64,000 nucleotides of DNA from Staphylococcus chromogenes (GTDB lineage: Bacteria; Bacillota; Bacilli; Staphylococcales; Staphylococcaceae). Below the pieces are notes generated by a model. The model saw nothing but the letters and a program-made list of their open reading frames with translations, was not told the DNA's origin and made no database searches. Every line of letters starts with the position of its first letter. The first letter of the stretch is position 1. This document shows positions 47,398 to 57,291 of this stretch, piece after piece. The stretch covers positions 2,170,001 through 2,234,000 of the forward strand of contig NZ_CP118953.1 of NCBI RefSeq assembly GCF_029024625.1, written 5' to 3'. The position numbers and the translations under genes were made by a program.

Positions 47398-48360
47398 CTA
47401 CTTTTGTATTAACTCTTGAACCTCTTCTAATGTAGGTATACTTCCAATCGCACCTTTTTTCGTTGTGGTTAAAGCGCCTACCGCATTACTCATTGCGAGA
47501 ATATCTGGTGCGTGTTTCTTCAAATAATCAATAGGAGTGCATTCATTTTGACCTTTTAATAGTTGATAGATCACTGCTCCCACAAACGCATCCCCAGCAC
47601 CAGTCGTATCTTGAACATCGACTTTATAACCCGGGGAATATCCGATACGCCCTTCTTTCGAATAAATAGAAGCGCCATTCGCGCCTTCTGTATAAATAAT
47701 AAATTCCGTTTTACCTTGAAACAGTTGTTGGAGTGACGCTGGATCTTCACTTCCTGTTAAATAGACCAATTCCTCATCTGCAATTTTTAAAATGTGTGCT
47801 TTCGGCATGAATTCAAGCACTGTCGTTTTCAATGCTTCAATTGATGGCCATAACGGAAATCTCAAATTCGGATCAAAAATAATAGTTCCTTCTGCTTCTT
47901 CCATTAGGGCAATGACATGTTCATGTGTATTTTTCATAGGTGACGGAATCAAATCCACTGAACAAAAATGCAGAATATCATCGGGTTGAAAATTGATATT
48001 CAGAGATGACGGTTCTAACAACATATCCGCAGAAGGATTCCGATAAAAAGCAAAATCACGTTCTCCAGATTCTGTTAAACTCACAAAGGCAAGCCCTGTA
48101 TTTGCCTCATGTGTTCTTTTAATATTGGCCGTCTCTACTCCTTGCTTTTGTAATGTTTCTAAAATCAAATCTCCAAAGGCATCTTCACCGAGTTGCGTAA
48201 TAAGACTAGAGGCGGCACCAAGTTTTGCTACACAACTCGCTACATTAGTAGGTGCGCCACCCACTTGAGGCTCAAATCCAGTCACGTCTTTAAGTTCTAC
48301 ACCTTTTGTTTGAGGAATAAAATCAATTAACGCTTCACCCATCGCATATAATTTTCCCAT
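47398..48360 (-). CDS. scrK: Fructokinase (PfkB family)
   Basis: A 320-residue sugar kinase. The PfkB signatures are present: VGGAPTNVASCVAKLG near residue 31 and DTTGAGDAFVGAVIYQL near 250 (Asp base and anion hole). It would phosphorylate fructose released from sucrose-6-phosphate. I use the ATG at 48360 (MGKLYAMGEALID) with GAAAGAAGTG before it. A LacI-type palindrome lies 45-64 bases upstream, so scrK-scrA is the regulated unit; the gap to scrA is 28 bases. Confidence 0.88.
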   Translation of the reverse strand: MGKLYAMGEALIDFIPQTKGVELKDVTGFEPQVGGAPTNVASCVAKLGAASSLITQLGEDAFGDLILETLQKQGVETANIKRTHEANTGLAFVSLTESGERDFAFYRNPSADMLLEPSSLNINFQPDDILHFCSVDLIPSPMKNTHEHVIALMEEAEGTIIFDPNLRFPLWPSIEALKTTVLEFMPKAHILKIADEELVYLTGSEDPASLQQLFQGKTEFIIYTEGANGASIYSKEGRIGYSPGYKVDVQDTTGAGDAFVGAVIYQLLKGQNECTPIDYLKKHAPDILAMSNAVGALTTTKKGAIGSIPTLEEVQELIQK

Positions 48361-48404
48361 GATTTCACTTCTTTCTTTATGGAATGACAAAACTCTATTT
48401 TCAT

Positions 48405-48424
48405 TTTTGGAACCGGTACCAAAA
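48405..48424. promoter_or_regulatory. ScrR-type operator
   Basis: TTTTGGAACCGGTACCAAAA is a 20-base palindrome with a single mismatch pair and a central CG, the usual form of LacI/GalR-family operators. It lies between scrR and scrK, upstream of scrK. Confidence 0.75.
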
Positions 48425-48434
48425 TAGTTCAAAA

Positions 48435-48470
48435 AAAAGTAAAACTCTCTTCACCGAGAATTTTACTTTT
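48435..48470. terminator. Terminator of scrR
   Basis: AAAAGTAAAACTCTC and GAGAATTTTACTTTT form a nearly perfect stem around a six-base loop; it overlaps the scrR stop and insulates scrR from scrKA. Confidence 0.8.
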
Positions 48471-49443
48471 AGTTGTGTAAAATGTCAACGCTTTCTTTTT
48501 CATCGATGGTATAATCCATGCGTTGTAGTAACGGGACTTCTTCCTCATTTAATAGGGACATCATCGATACTGCCGCAAGTCGTCCGGTCTCTTCATAAGG
48601 AAAGACAATTGTCGTAATCATCGGCGTGACAATCGAGGTGGTCTCATAACCCCCAAAACCAGAAATAGACAACGTTTGAGGCACCTCGATTTTCATATCT
48701 AATGCTGCTTTTAACACGCCTAACGCAAGGTTATCTGTCGCACAAATCACAGCATCATAATCCTTAATAAAGGCTTTAGAACGCGCTTGAGCATCCTTTA
48801 ACTTAAACGATGTCGTGTAAATATCCGCTTGTTGACCGTAATCCGCAAGCCCATCAAGCACACCTCGACGGCGATGTACTCCTACCGCTTCATCACGTTC
48901 ATCAACACCAAAATAGGCCACACGTTGAAAATGCGCCCGACCAAAATAATTTCCGATAAAGCGGCCTGCCTCATAATCATTTTGAATAATGGAATGAATA
49001 CCGTCGTATGCTTGCCCCACTAATATAATAGGGACATTAATCGCTTGGATTGCCTTCAAATGCGCATCACTGAGTACCGTGGCAAGTAAAATAATACCGT
49101 CGACTTTATTTTTCGCAAGCGTAGATATCGCATCAATCTCCCGTTGTTGATCTAAATCCGTATTCACAATAATGGTTTGATAATTTTGCGTTCTTAAATA
49201 AGTTTCAATGCCACATAACGTTTGATTTGAAGCATACGAACTCAATCGCGGTACAATGACCCCCATCATTTGTGTTCGTTTTGCCTTTAAACTTTGGGCA
49301 AATTGATTCGGACTATAGCCCGTTTCTTTAACAACACGTTCAATTTTCTGACGCGTTTTCGTACTAATCGAACCGCCGTTCAAATATCTCGACACCGTAC
49401 TTTTCGACACACCCGCAAGCCTTGCGATATCACGAATATTCAT
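48469..49443 (-). CDS. scrR: LacI-family repressor of the sucrose genes
   Basis: A 324-residue LacI/GalR regulator. The N-terminal helix-turn-helix MNIRDIARLAGVSKSTVSRYL is textbook, followed by a hinge (YSPNQFAQSLKAKRT) and a two-lobed sugar-binding domain. The ATG at 49443 (CGAGGTGAAAG upstream) is the only sensible start. By location it should control scrKA through the 48405-48424 palindrome. The effector is presumably sucrose or sucrose-6-phosphate. Confidence 0.88.
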   Translation of the reverse strand: MNIRDIARLAGVSKSTVSRYLNGGSISTKTRQKIERVVKETGYSPNQFAQSLKAKRTQMMGVIVPRLSSYASNQTLCGIETYLRTQNYQTIIVNTDLDQQREIDAISTLAKNKVDGIILLATVLSDAHLKAIQAINVPIILVGQAYDGIHSIIQNDYEAGRFIGNYFGRAHFQRVAYFGVDERDEAVGVHRRRGVLDGLADYGQQADIYTTSFKLKDAQARSKAFIKDYDAVICATDNLALGVLKAALDMKIEVPQTLSISGFGGYETTSIVTPMITTIVFPYEETGRLAAVSMMSLLNEEEVPLLQRMDYTIDEKESVDILHN

Positions 49444-49865
49444 AGCTTTCACCTCGATTACTATCATAGCACAAGAAATAAGATAAAATTGGAGAATAGA
49501 AAGTGTCATGACGCATTTTATACTATCAACTTCAAGTTCACTTATTCTTGTATACAAATGGCCTCCAAACCCATGATGTATGTATAATCTAAAATACTTT
49601 ATTTGCCTAACATCTTCAACGATGAGCCAACAGTAGCTCTACTAGATATTTTAAAATTTAAAAAAACTGATGATGAACACGTAAAGTTAAAATAGCTTTT
49701 TAGAAATTTAGAGGGAACTGAACGTTACCTCTTTTTAACTTATTTTACATTGATTTTCTAGCCTTAAACAAAAAATACCCCCCATGAAGTTAGATTTTTA
49801 GTCCAACTTTTGGGGGCACATCATAGGGCGATTCATATACTAATAAAAATAACGCTATTGATACG
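49444..49865. other. Accessory-type intergenic region with gene debris
   Basis: About 420 bases. On the plus strand an open stretch at about 49592-49696 reads NIFNDEPTVALLDILKFKK..., looks coding and ends in a stop followed by a terminator-like hairpin (AGAGGGAAC...GTTACCTCTTTTT, 49710-49736), but has no start; it may be the 3' tail of a lost gene. At 49776-49816 CCCCC...GGGGG with AAGTT/AACTT inside forms a hairpin resembling an IS3-type terminal repeat. Confidence 0.4.
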
Positions 49866-50063
49866 TCATAAACCTTTTCTTTTTATTTGTCTAGTTAGAA
49901 ATACAAAAATGAGTATTCCATGAATAATTGTTAATCCTTTGAAAAGAGGGGAACTAAAAGAAATAAAAAAGGCAGTCAGTATTATTTCAAGTAAAAATAT
50001 AAAAATTATTATGGCTAACAATGTTTGTTGAGATTTAGGCGTGTTATGACCTTTTTCACTCAT
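49866..50063 (-). CDS. Small two-helix membrane protein, coupled to upstream gene
   Basis: A 65-residue protein with a polar start, two membrane helices (about 14-36 and 38-57) and a basic end (RQIKRKGL). AAAGGAGGTTTATT before the ATG is a very strong ribosome site, and the start overlaps the stop of the preceding small gene by eight bases. The build is that of small immunity or toxin-associated membrane proteins, but no family is recognised. Confidence 0.6.
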   Translation of the reverse strand: MSEKGHNTPKSQQTLLAIIIFIFLLEIILTAFFISFSSPLFKGLTIIHGILIFVFLTRQIKRKGL

Positions 50064-50313
50064 AATAAACCTCCTTTACAAAAACAATTAATACAAAAGT
50101 ATAAGCTACTGCATTAGCTACATTTTTATTAAAACCAAACTTATCCACAAGTTTTTTACTTATGGCTGTTTGGGCTTTTTCTTGAGAATTGGCAAGTAGA
50201 TTCACGGTATTAGTAACTTGCCAAAAGCGTTTTCCACCACTAACGTTAACATATAAATTAAGTTTTATAAAATAATCATCTTTTGAAAAATCGATTTCAG
50301 TTTTACTAGTCAC
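50056..50313 (-). CDS. Small protein of unknown function with hydrophobic C-terminus
   Basis: An 85-residue protein, not recognised. Residues 1-50 are polar and partly beta-like (DDYFIKLNLYVNVSGGKRFWQ); 51-62 basic (KKLVDKFGFNK); 63-82 hydrophobic (VANAVAYTFVLIVFVKEVYY). Start is a GTG at 50313 with no good ribosome site, so the true 5' end may be lost or elsewhere. It is coupled to the following membrane protein. The AT-rich neighbourhood and lack of family suggest accessory DNA. Confidence 0.5.
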   Translation of the reverse strand: MTSKTEIDFSKDDYFIKLNLYVNVSGGKRFWQVTNTVNLLANSQEKAQTAISKKLVDKFGFNKNVANAVAYTFVLIVFVKEVYYE

Positions 50314-50870
50314 TAATCTTTTTATTTCTCAAATTGTATATTATCAACCAAATACGAAGGTACTTCAATAATTTTAATTATAATAAATCAATTTAATATA
50401 ATTATATTAAATTGCGGTGCACATCTGTGGAATGCACTTGAGGGAAACTTTTACTTACAATTTCCTCTTTTTTATTGTCTTTATACACCTTACTTTTCTC
50501 ACACTTTACACTTTTCCAATTTCACATCACAAAAACCACCCTCTAACCATTTACGGTTAAAGGGTGGTTTGTTTTCTCACTATTATTCCCATTAGATAAC
50601 ATGAGTGTTTTTCGTTGGTTGGTACTAACTTTTAACCATTGATATATCAGTATTTTTAATAGCTGTATATCTTCTGTCAATTTGCATTACTTATTAAATA
50701 ACGTATTCAATGTCTATAGGCAAAAGACTGTAATATGTTACTTTCATCAAGAAATATATTTTAAAGATATATAATTCATATACAAAAACTCAGCCCTACA
50801 TCTTAAGATACAAGGCCTACAAACATATAGTTTATTTCCTTAATAGCAATAATAAAGTAAGGATTAATAA
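50314..50870. other. AT-rich intergenic region next to guaA
   Basis: About 555 bases without a supported gene. It contains a strong hairpin AACCACCCT...AGGGTGGTT (50531-50576), a copy of TATTATTCCCA (50581-50591) that is also found at the guaA 3' end, and a palindrome-like GCCCTACATCTTAAGATACAAGGC core at 50793-50816. Nothing else is seen. Confidence 0.5.
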
Positions 50871-51119
50871 TTAGCAAGTGCTCGCTAAAAAATTATATAC
50901 TGACTTGAAGCGTTCGTCATATACATGTTTATTCTTTCGAGCAAAGACCATGAAGGAATTGAGTTCATCAATTCTACGTTCTCTCAGTTTTTTGTTCACA
51001 ACTATTTTATCGTAAAGATAAAGCATTGCTAAAATATCATGAATATTGTAATTACTAAGCCTTTTATTTAAAGTTTGTTTACGAATACCTAAACTTTTCG
51101 CATATTGCGTTATTAACAC
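50871..51119 (-). CDS. Unknown small basic protein overlapping or abutting guaA end
   Basis: An 82-residue basic protein just downstream of guaA on the same strand. A segment YAKSLGIRKQTLNKRLSNYNI looks like a helix-turn-helix; the remainder is helical and basic. The frame stays open upstream to an ATG at 51170 inside guaA (99 residues); I prefer the GTG at 51119 because the upstream part would lie on guaA coding sequence, though its ribosome site is weak. It could be a residue of an integrated element. Confidence 0.4.
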   Translation of the reverse strand: MLITQYAKSLGIRKQTLNKRLSNYNIHDILAMLYLYDKIVVNKKLRERRIDELNSFMVFARKNKHVYDERFKSVYNFLASTC

Positions 51120-51126
51120 ACTTTTA

Positions 51127-52668
51127 TTATTCCCACTCAATTGTGCTTGGGGGTTTTGATGTGATGTCATACACGACGCGGTTGACGTGATCCACTTCGT
51201 TTACGATACGTGTTGAGATCTTTTGTAAGACTTCCCAATCGATACGTGCAAAGTCACTTGTCATACCGTCGATAGAGGTTACGGCACGGACACCGACTGT
51301 GTAGTCATACGTACGGTAGTCTCCCATAACTCCAACCGAGCGGATGTCTGGTAATACTGTGAAGTATTGCCAAATGTCGCGCTCTAAGCCTTCTTCACGA
51401 ATCACTTCGCGAAGGATGGCATCAGATTCACGGACGATTTCAAGTTTGTCTTCTGTGATTTCGCCTAGTACGCGGATACCTAATCCCGGACCTGGGAAAG
51501 GTTGTCTCCAAACGAGGTGTTCTGGAATACCTAATTCGATCCCTAATGCACGTACTTCATCTTTGAATAACGTGTTGATAGGTTCGATTAATTCGAATTC
51601 CATATCTTCTGGTAAGCCACCTACGTTATGGTGAGATTTGATCGTTTGTGCAGTTTTTGTTCCTGATTCAATGACGTCTGTGTAGAGTGTACCTTGTGCA
51701 AGGAAGTCTACGCCTTTTAATTTTGAAGCTTCATCATCGAAGACGTAAACGAATTCGTTACCGATAATTTTACGTTTTTGTTCTGGATCTGATACGCCTG
51801 CAAGTTTTGACATGAAACGGTCTTGTGCGTTTACACGAATAATATTCATGTTGAAACCTTCACCGAATTGTTCCATCACCATGTCGCCTTCACCTTTACG
51901 TAAAAGACCATGGTCAACGAAGATACATGTCAATTGATCGCCAATCGCTTTGTGTAATAATACCGCAACTACAGAGGAGTCTACTCCACCGCTCATTGCG
52001 CAAAGTACACGACGGTCGCCAACTTTTTCGCGAATTTTTTCCACTTCGATTTCGATGAAGTTTTCCATTGTCCATTCGCCTGTACAGTTACATACGCGAC
52101 GCACGAAGTTACGTAATAAGTCGTTACCAAACTCTGTATGACGCACTTCTGGGTGGAACTGTACGCCGTAGATACGACGAGATTTGTCTTCGATTGCTGC
52201 GTATTGTGTGCTCGGGCTATCGGCAATCACTTCGAAACCTTCTGGGATTTCAATCACTTTATCAGAGTGGCTCATCCAAACTGTTTGTTCTTCTGGTAAA
52301 CCGAAGAATAACTCGTCTGATTTAGCGTTGATTGTCGCTTTGCCGTATTCACGTTCGTTCGCGCGCTCAACTTTACCGCCTAATAATTTCGTCGTTAACT
52401 GCATACCGTAACAAATGCCTAAGACTGGAATACCTAGGTTGTAAATCTCAGTATCAATTGTGAACGCATCCTCTGCATAAACAGAGTTCGGTCCACCTGA
52501 TAAAATAATCCCTTTTGGATTCATTTTTTTAATTTCTTCAATCGAAATTTCGTGATCGTGCAATTCACTATAAACGCCCATTTCACGAATGCGTCGTGTA
52601 ATTAATTGATTGTATTGACTCCCAAAGTCTAGGACAAGAATTAACTCTTGTTCTTTTGCCATTTCCAT
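51127..52668 (-). CDS. guaA: GMP synthase (glutamine-hydrolysing)
   Basis: A 513-residue enzyme converting XMP to GMP. The N-terminal class I amidotransferase has Cys in GICYGMQL and His/Glu in [12 protein letters not shown]; the ATP pyrophosphatase domain has the P-loop [12 protein letters not shown], and the C-terminal dimerisation domain ends KPPSTIEWE. It is the last gene of xpt-pbuX-guaB-guaA. Its 3' end (TTATTCCCACTCAAT on the plus strand) is a known integration locus for staphylococcal pathogenicity islands. The ATG follows AAAGGAGTAC. Confidence 0.97.
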   Translation of the reverse strand: MEMAKEQELILVLDFGSQYNQLITRRIREMGVYSELHDHEISIEEIKKMNPKGIILSGGPNSVYAEDAFTIDTEIYNLGIPVLGICYGMQLTTKLLGGKVERANEREYGKATINAKSDELFFGLPEEQTVWMSHSDKVIEIPEGFEVIADSPSTQYAAIEDKSRRIYGVQFHPEVRHTEFGNDLLRNFVRRVCNCTGEWTMENFIEIEVEKIREKVGDRRVLCAMSGGVDSSVVAVLLHKAIGDQLTCIFVDHGLLRKGEGDMVMEQFGEGFNMNIIRVNAQDRFMSKLAGVSDPEQKRKIIGNEFVYVFDDEASKLKGVDFLAQGTLYTDVIESGTKTAQTIKSHHNVGGLPEDMEFELIEPINTLFKDEVRALGIELGIPEHLVWRQPFPGPGLGIRVLGEITEDKLEIVRESDAILREVIREEGLERDIWQYFTVLPDIRSVGVMGDYRTYDYTVGVRAVTSIDGMTSDFARIDWEVLQKISTRIVNEVDHVNRVVYDITSKPPSTIEWE

Positions 52669-52690
52669 AATGTGTGTACTCCTTTATCCC

Positions 52691-54175
<1,485 letters not shown>

Positions 54176-54192
54176 TCAAATTGATAGTTATA

Positions 54193-55461
54193 TTATTTCA
54201 CATTTTCTTCATTTTGTTGATAGTTTAGACCATTAAAAAATAAATTCAATATAATAGCAGAAATCGTGCCTAACACAATACCATTTTGTGTGAGCCATGT
54301 TAGTTGATCACCGAGCGCTTTAAACGCTTCTGGAACAGCAGTAATCCCTGTACCGAGGCCAACAGAAATGGCAATGATTAATAAATTGTTTTGATTTTTA
54401 AAATTAATATCACCGAGGATGCGCACACCATAAGCCATGACCATCCCAAACATCGCAAGCATAGCGCCACCAAGGACAGATATAGGAATGATGTTGGCTA
54501 GCGCTCCAATTTTAGGAATACATCCGCAAATGATAAGCATGATGACCATTCCATAAATGACATCATTTTTCTTAGCGCCTGACAATGAGACAAGACCGAC
54601 ATTTTGAGAATATGCCGTGTACGGAAATGCATTGAAAATGGCGCCTAACGTAATCGCAATCCCTTCGGCCATATAACCTTTTCTAAAATCTTTGCGCTCA
54701 AGCTTACGACCTGTAATTTGGCTAAGTGCATGGTAAACACCTGTCGATTCAATCAAACTGATTAATGCCACAATGAAGAAGACGACGATGGCACCAAAGT
54801 CAAAGGAGAATCCGCCAAATCGGAATGGACGAGGAAGTTCAAACCAATGGGCTTGACCGACTTGCGCAACATCGACAAGTCCTAAGAAACTCGCAATAAC
54901 CGTCCCAGCAATCAGACCAATTAAAATCGCAATAGATTTAATAAAACCACTCGCAAAACGTTGAACGACTAAAATAATAATTAACGTCGCAAAACCTAAT
55001 AAAATGTGTTTAGGTGAGCCGTAATCTTTCGCGCCTTGCCCCCCTGCAATATAATTCATTGCGACAGGCATTAAAGTAATTCCGATAATCGTGACCACAC
55101 TTCCTGTGACCACAGGCGGGAAGAATCGTACGAGATACGCAAAAAATGGCGCAATTAAAATTACGAGAAGGCCTGAAACAAAGAGTGAACCATATAAAAC
55201 GTCCACCCCTTTAGACTGACCAATCATAATCATTGGGGCCACTGCCGTAAACGTACAACCTAACACGACCGGCAAGCCTATCCCGATACCACGATATACT
55301 TGTAAAAACGTCGCCACACCACACATAAAAATGTCGACAGTGACTAGAAAAGCAATTTGTTCCGGTGTGAATTTTAAACTCGAACCTACAATGATAGGGA
55401 CAAGAATCGCCCCGGCATACATGGCAAGGAGATGTTGTAAGCTTAATAGGAATCGTTTCAT
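54193..55461 (-). CDS. pbuX: Xanthine permease (NCS2 family)
   Basis: A 422-residue nucleobase:cation symporter-2 with about 14 membrane segments. LQHLLAMYAGAILVPIIVG at the start and the QNVGLVSLSGAKK motif are characteristic of xanthine/uric acid permeases. It overlaps xpt by four bases (ATGA), so uptake and salvage are made together. PbuX is preferred over uric acid permease by context. Confidence 0.94.
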   Translation of the reverse strand: MKRFLLSLQHLLAMYAGAILVPIIVGSSLKFTPEQIAFLVTVDIFMCGVATFLQVYRGIGIGLPVVLGCTFTAVAPMIMIGQSKGVDVLYGSLFVSGLLVILIAPFFAYLVRFFPPVVTGSVVTIIGITLMPVAMNYIAGGQGAKDYGSPKHILLGFATLIIILVVQRFASGFIKSIAILIGLIAGTVIASFLGLVDVAQVGQAHWFELPRPFRFGGFSFDFGAIVVFFIVALISLIESTGVYHALSQITGRKLERKDFRKGYMAEGIAITLGAIFNAFPYTAYSQNVGLVSLSGAKKNDVIYGMVIMLIICGCIPKIGALANIIPISVLGGAMLAMFGMVMAYGVRILGDINFKNQNNLLIIAISVGLGTGITAVPEAFKALGDQLTWLTQNGIVLGTISAIILNLFFNGLNYQQNEENVK

Positions 55462-56042
55462 GCGTTTTCGTCTCCAACAAGCGTGATTTTATTACCTTCA
55501 AGAGAGGCAATTTGACATAGAGATGAAACATTTAGCCCAGCTTCTTCTAGACGCGTACGCCCTTGTTGAAAGCTTTTTTCAACTAAAATACCGATACCCA
55601 CTGTAGTCGCATTGGCTTGTTGAACAAGACGATGAAGTCCAAGTGCCGCTTCTCCATTCGCTAAAAAGTCATCAATAATTAAAACTCGGTCGTCTGATGA
55701 TAAAAATTCTTCTGAGATAATAACCGTACTCGTTTTATTTTTCGTAAAAGAATGAACATCTGTATGATAAAACCCTTTAGTTAACGTGCTTGGTTTTGCT
55801 TTTTTGGCAAAAAGACATGGGACATCAAAATGTAAAGCCGCCATGATTGCAGGTGCAATGCCTGAAGCTTCAATTGTTAAAATTTTCGTCACGTTTTCTT
55901 TCGCAAATTGATCATGAAATACTTTTCCAATTTCGTGCATGAGTACCGCATCAATTTGATGATTTAAAAAACCATCCACTTTTAAAATTTTTTCATCAAT
56001 GACAACGCCATCTTCAATGACTTTGTTTTTTAACCTTTCCAC
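55458..56042 (-). CDS. xpt: Xanthine phosphoribosyltransferase
   Basis: A 194-residue salvage enzyme converting xanthine and PRPP to XMP. The PRPP-binding motif VLIIDDFLANGEA is at about residues 125-137 and DGVVIDEKILKVDGFLNHQID near the start is typical. The start is a GTG at 56042 directly after GAGGAGGAACCATA; the longer reading extends through the leader terminator and is rejected. It heads the guanine-riboswitch operon. Confidence 0.95.
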   Translation of the reverse strand: MERLKNKVIEDGVVIDEKILKVDGFLNHQIDAVLMHEIGKVFHDQFAKENVTKILTIEASGIAPAIMAALHFDVPCLFAKKAKPSTLTKGFYHTDVHSFTKNKTSTVIISEEFLSSDDRVLIIDDFLANGEAALGLHRLVQQANATTVGIGILVEKSFQQGRTRLEEAGLNVSSLCQIASLEGNKITLVGDENA

Positions 56043-56076
56043 TATGGTTCCTCCTCGTTTTTGGTCCAAAATATTA

Positions 56077-56110
56077 AAAAAGCCCAAAACTTCAGAATAT
56101 AGTTTTAGGA
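56077..56110 (-). terminator. Riboswitch terminator before xpt
   Basis: On the minus strand CCTAAAACT and AGTTTTGGG pair (one G-T wobble) around a nine-base loop, followed by CTTTTTT, 35 bases before the xpt GTG. It is the likely off-switch of the purine riboswitch. Confidence 0.75.
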
Positions 56111-56303
56111 ACGAGTAAGAGAAATACAGTTGTAAGTTTGCGTATGCATCTTTGGAAGAGAAAACACATATAAAAGGAATTAAGACAGTAAGATGAACAA
56201 GTTCAACCTACACCTTATAACGTTTATACATATATCATCTCACAATTGAGGCATCCACTTGAGTAACTTGCGGCCTCAAGTCACATTACATTGATTTTCA
56301 ATT
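56111..56303 (-). other. Leader between guanine aptamer and terminator
   Basis: This 190-base leader contains a stem TTGAGGC/GCCTCAA (56246-56279) and an alternative ACTTGAG/CTCAAGT within it. A 14-codon frame (ATG at 56150) without a ribosome site precedes the terminator. No other signal is seen. Confidence 0.4.
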
Positions 56304-56373
56304 ACTCATAGTCACATTGTTTAAGGCAACGTGGTAGAAACTTCTAAAGCCATATTCTTCAGATTATATGAGT
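56304..56373 (-). promoter_or_regulatory. Purine (guanine-class) riboswitch aptamer
   Basis: The minus strand shows P1 arms ACTCATA/TATGAGT, the three-way junction ATAATCTGAAG, GAATATGGCTTTAGAAG, TTTCTACC and GACTATGAGT. The C in GACTATGAG at the discriminating position (C74 numbering) indicates guanine or hypoxanthine rather than adenine. It controls xpt-pbuX-guaBA, and sits unusually far, about 190 bases, from the terminator. Confidence 0.93.
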
Positions 56374-56634
56374 GTGATAAATTATTTAATGATGATAGCA
56401 AATTTGAACATAATTCGCAATAGCATCGCGTCAAACTCATTATTTTCAGAAATTTATGTGAATTCATTGCGGAAACGTTTCAAATATGGGCATAATATGA
56501 TTGAATACATCTACTCAATCCTTGTTTAATGTGGATAAAGTTGAACATATTTTCAAACAACCTGTGCCAACGATTAATGAACATTAAACATGGGTAATAC
56601 AAATGATGAATAACAAAAAACGGAGGCGTCGATT
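56374..56634. other. Divergent promoter region of xpt and stress gene
   Basis: About 260 bases with a GAAACGTTTC palindrome (56472-56481) and the SigB-type promoter described separately. No gene. Confidence 0.5.
56572..56597 (+). promoter_or_regulatory. Candidate SigB promoter
   Basis: GATTAA (56572-56577), 14 bases, GGGTAA (56592-56597) approximates the SigB consensus GTTTAA-N12-15-GGGTAT, with one mismatch in each box. It is 38 bases before a general-stress-protein gene. Confidence 0.5.
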
Positions 56635-57045
56635 ATGGCAGAATTTGAAGTAGCGCGTACAGAAGAAGATGCGATTAAAGCAGTAGAAGCTTATTTAAGA
56701 AATGGTTATGATGAATCTGAACTTACGGTTATTAGTAAAGAAAAATTAGAAACGAAACGTTTTAACGACAGTCAAATTCAGCATAAATCAACAAATGGCA
56801 CAGTAAGTGATAAATTTATGCGCATGTTTATTGGTGAAGATGCTGAAGGTGCAGCACTCAGTCGCTATGATTTCGGTGAAGACCAAACTGAAGATTTAAA
56901 GCAAGATCTTAACAATAATAAAATTGTTGTCATTGCCCAAAAAGATAAAGTGAACCATGGTGAAGTTGCGAAAAATAATGCTGCTTATATGAATGAATCT
57001 ACAGATAATCATAAACCTTCTGAACATAAAGGCGATATTGAATAA
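56635..57045 (+). CDS. General stress protein (YflT/GSP17M-like domain)
   Basis: A 136-residue acidic cytoplasmic protein. The N-terminal part (FEVARTEEDAIKAVEAYLRNGYDESELTVIS) is the general stress protein 17M/YflT domain; the C-terminal 30 residues are polar and disordered. In staphylococci and Bacillus these genes belong to the SigB regulon, agreeing with the candidate promoter. The ATG follows CGGAGGCG. Molecular role unknown. Confidence 0.85.
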   Translation: MAEFEVARTEEDAIKAVEAYLRNGYDESELTVISKEKLETKRFNDSQIQHKSTNGTVSDKFMRMFIGEDAEGAALSRYDFGEDQTEDLKQDLNNNKIVVIAQKDKVNHGEVAKNNAAYMNESTDNHKPSEHKGDIE

Positions 57046-57115
57046 AATTCAACTAACGTCCACGTTCAATGGTAGAATCGATAGGGTTAGGACATAGTGC
57101 CCCCTATAAATAGAT

Positions 57116-57172
57116 AGCCATCAAAATTTACGCTTAGATAAATTTTGATGGCTATTTTAATCCGACTTAAAC
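57116..57172. repeat. Intergenic hairpin repeat, copy 2
   Basis: AGCCATCAAAATTTA and TAAATTTTGATGGCT pair perfectly over 15 bp, followed by ATTTTAATCCGACTTAAAC. The stem core and tail match copy 1 at 8660-8719. A GGGTTAGGACAT motif stands upstream as GGGTTGAGACC does at copy 1. It may terminate the stress gene. Confidence 0.65.
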
Positions 57173-57291
57173 AATTGAATAGTCAAGCATCATCAAATAT
57201 ATGAAATGATTTATGTTATAGTCCCCTTCAACATTACTATCGTTCTTTCACATCTATGCTATACTGTTATCAATCAAGAGAGGTGAACGAC

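Noticed and set aside
56472..56481. GAAACGTTTC as a CcpA (cre) site
   Set aside because: It is a 10-base palindrome but lacks the wider cre consensus, so I do not call it.
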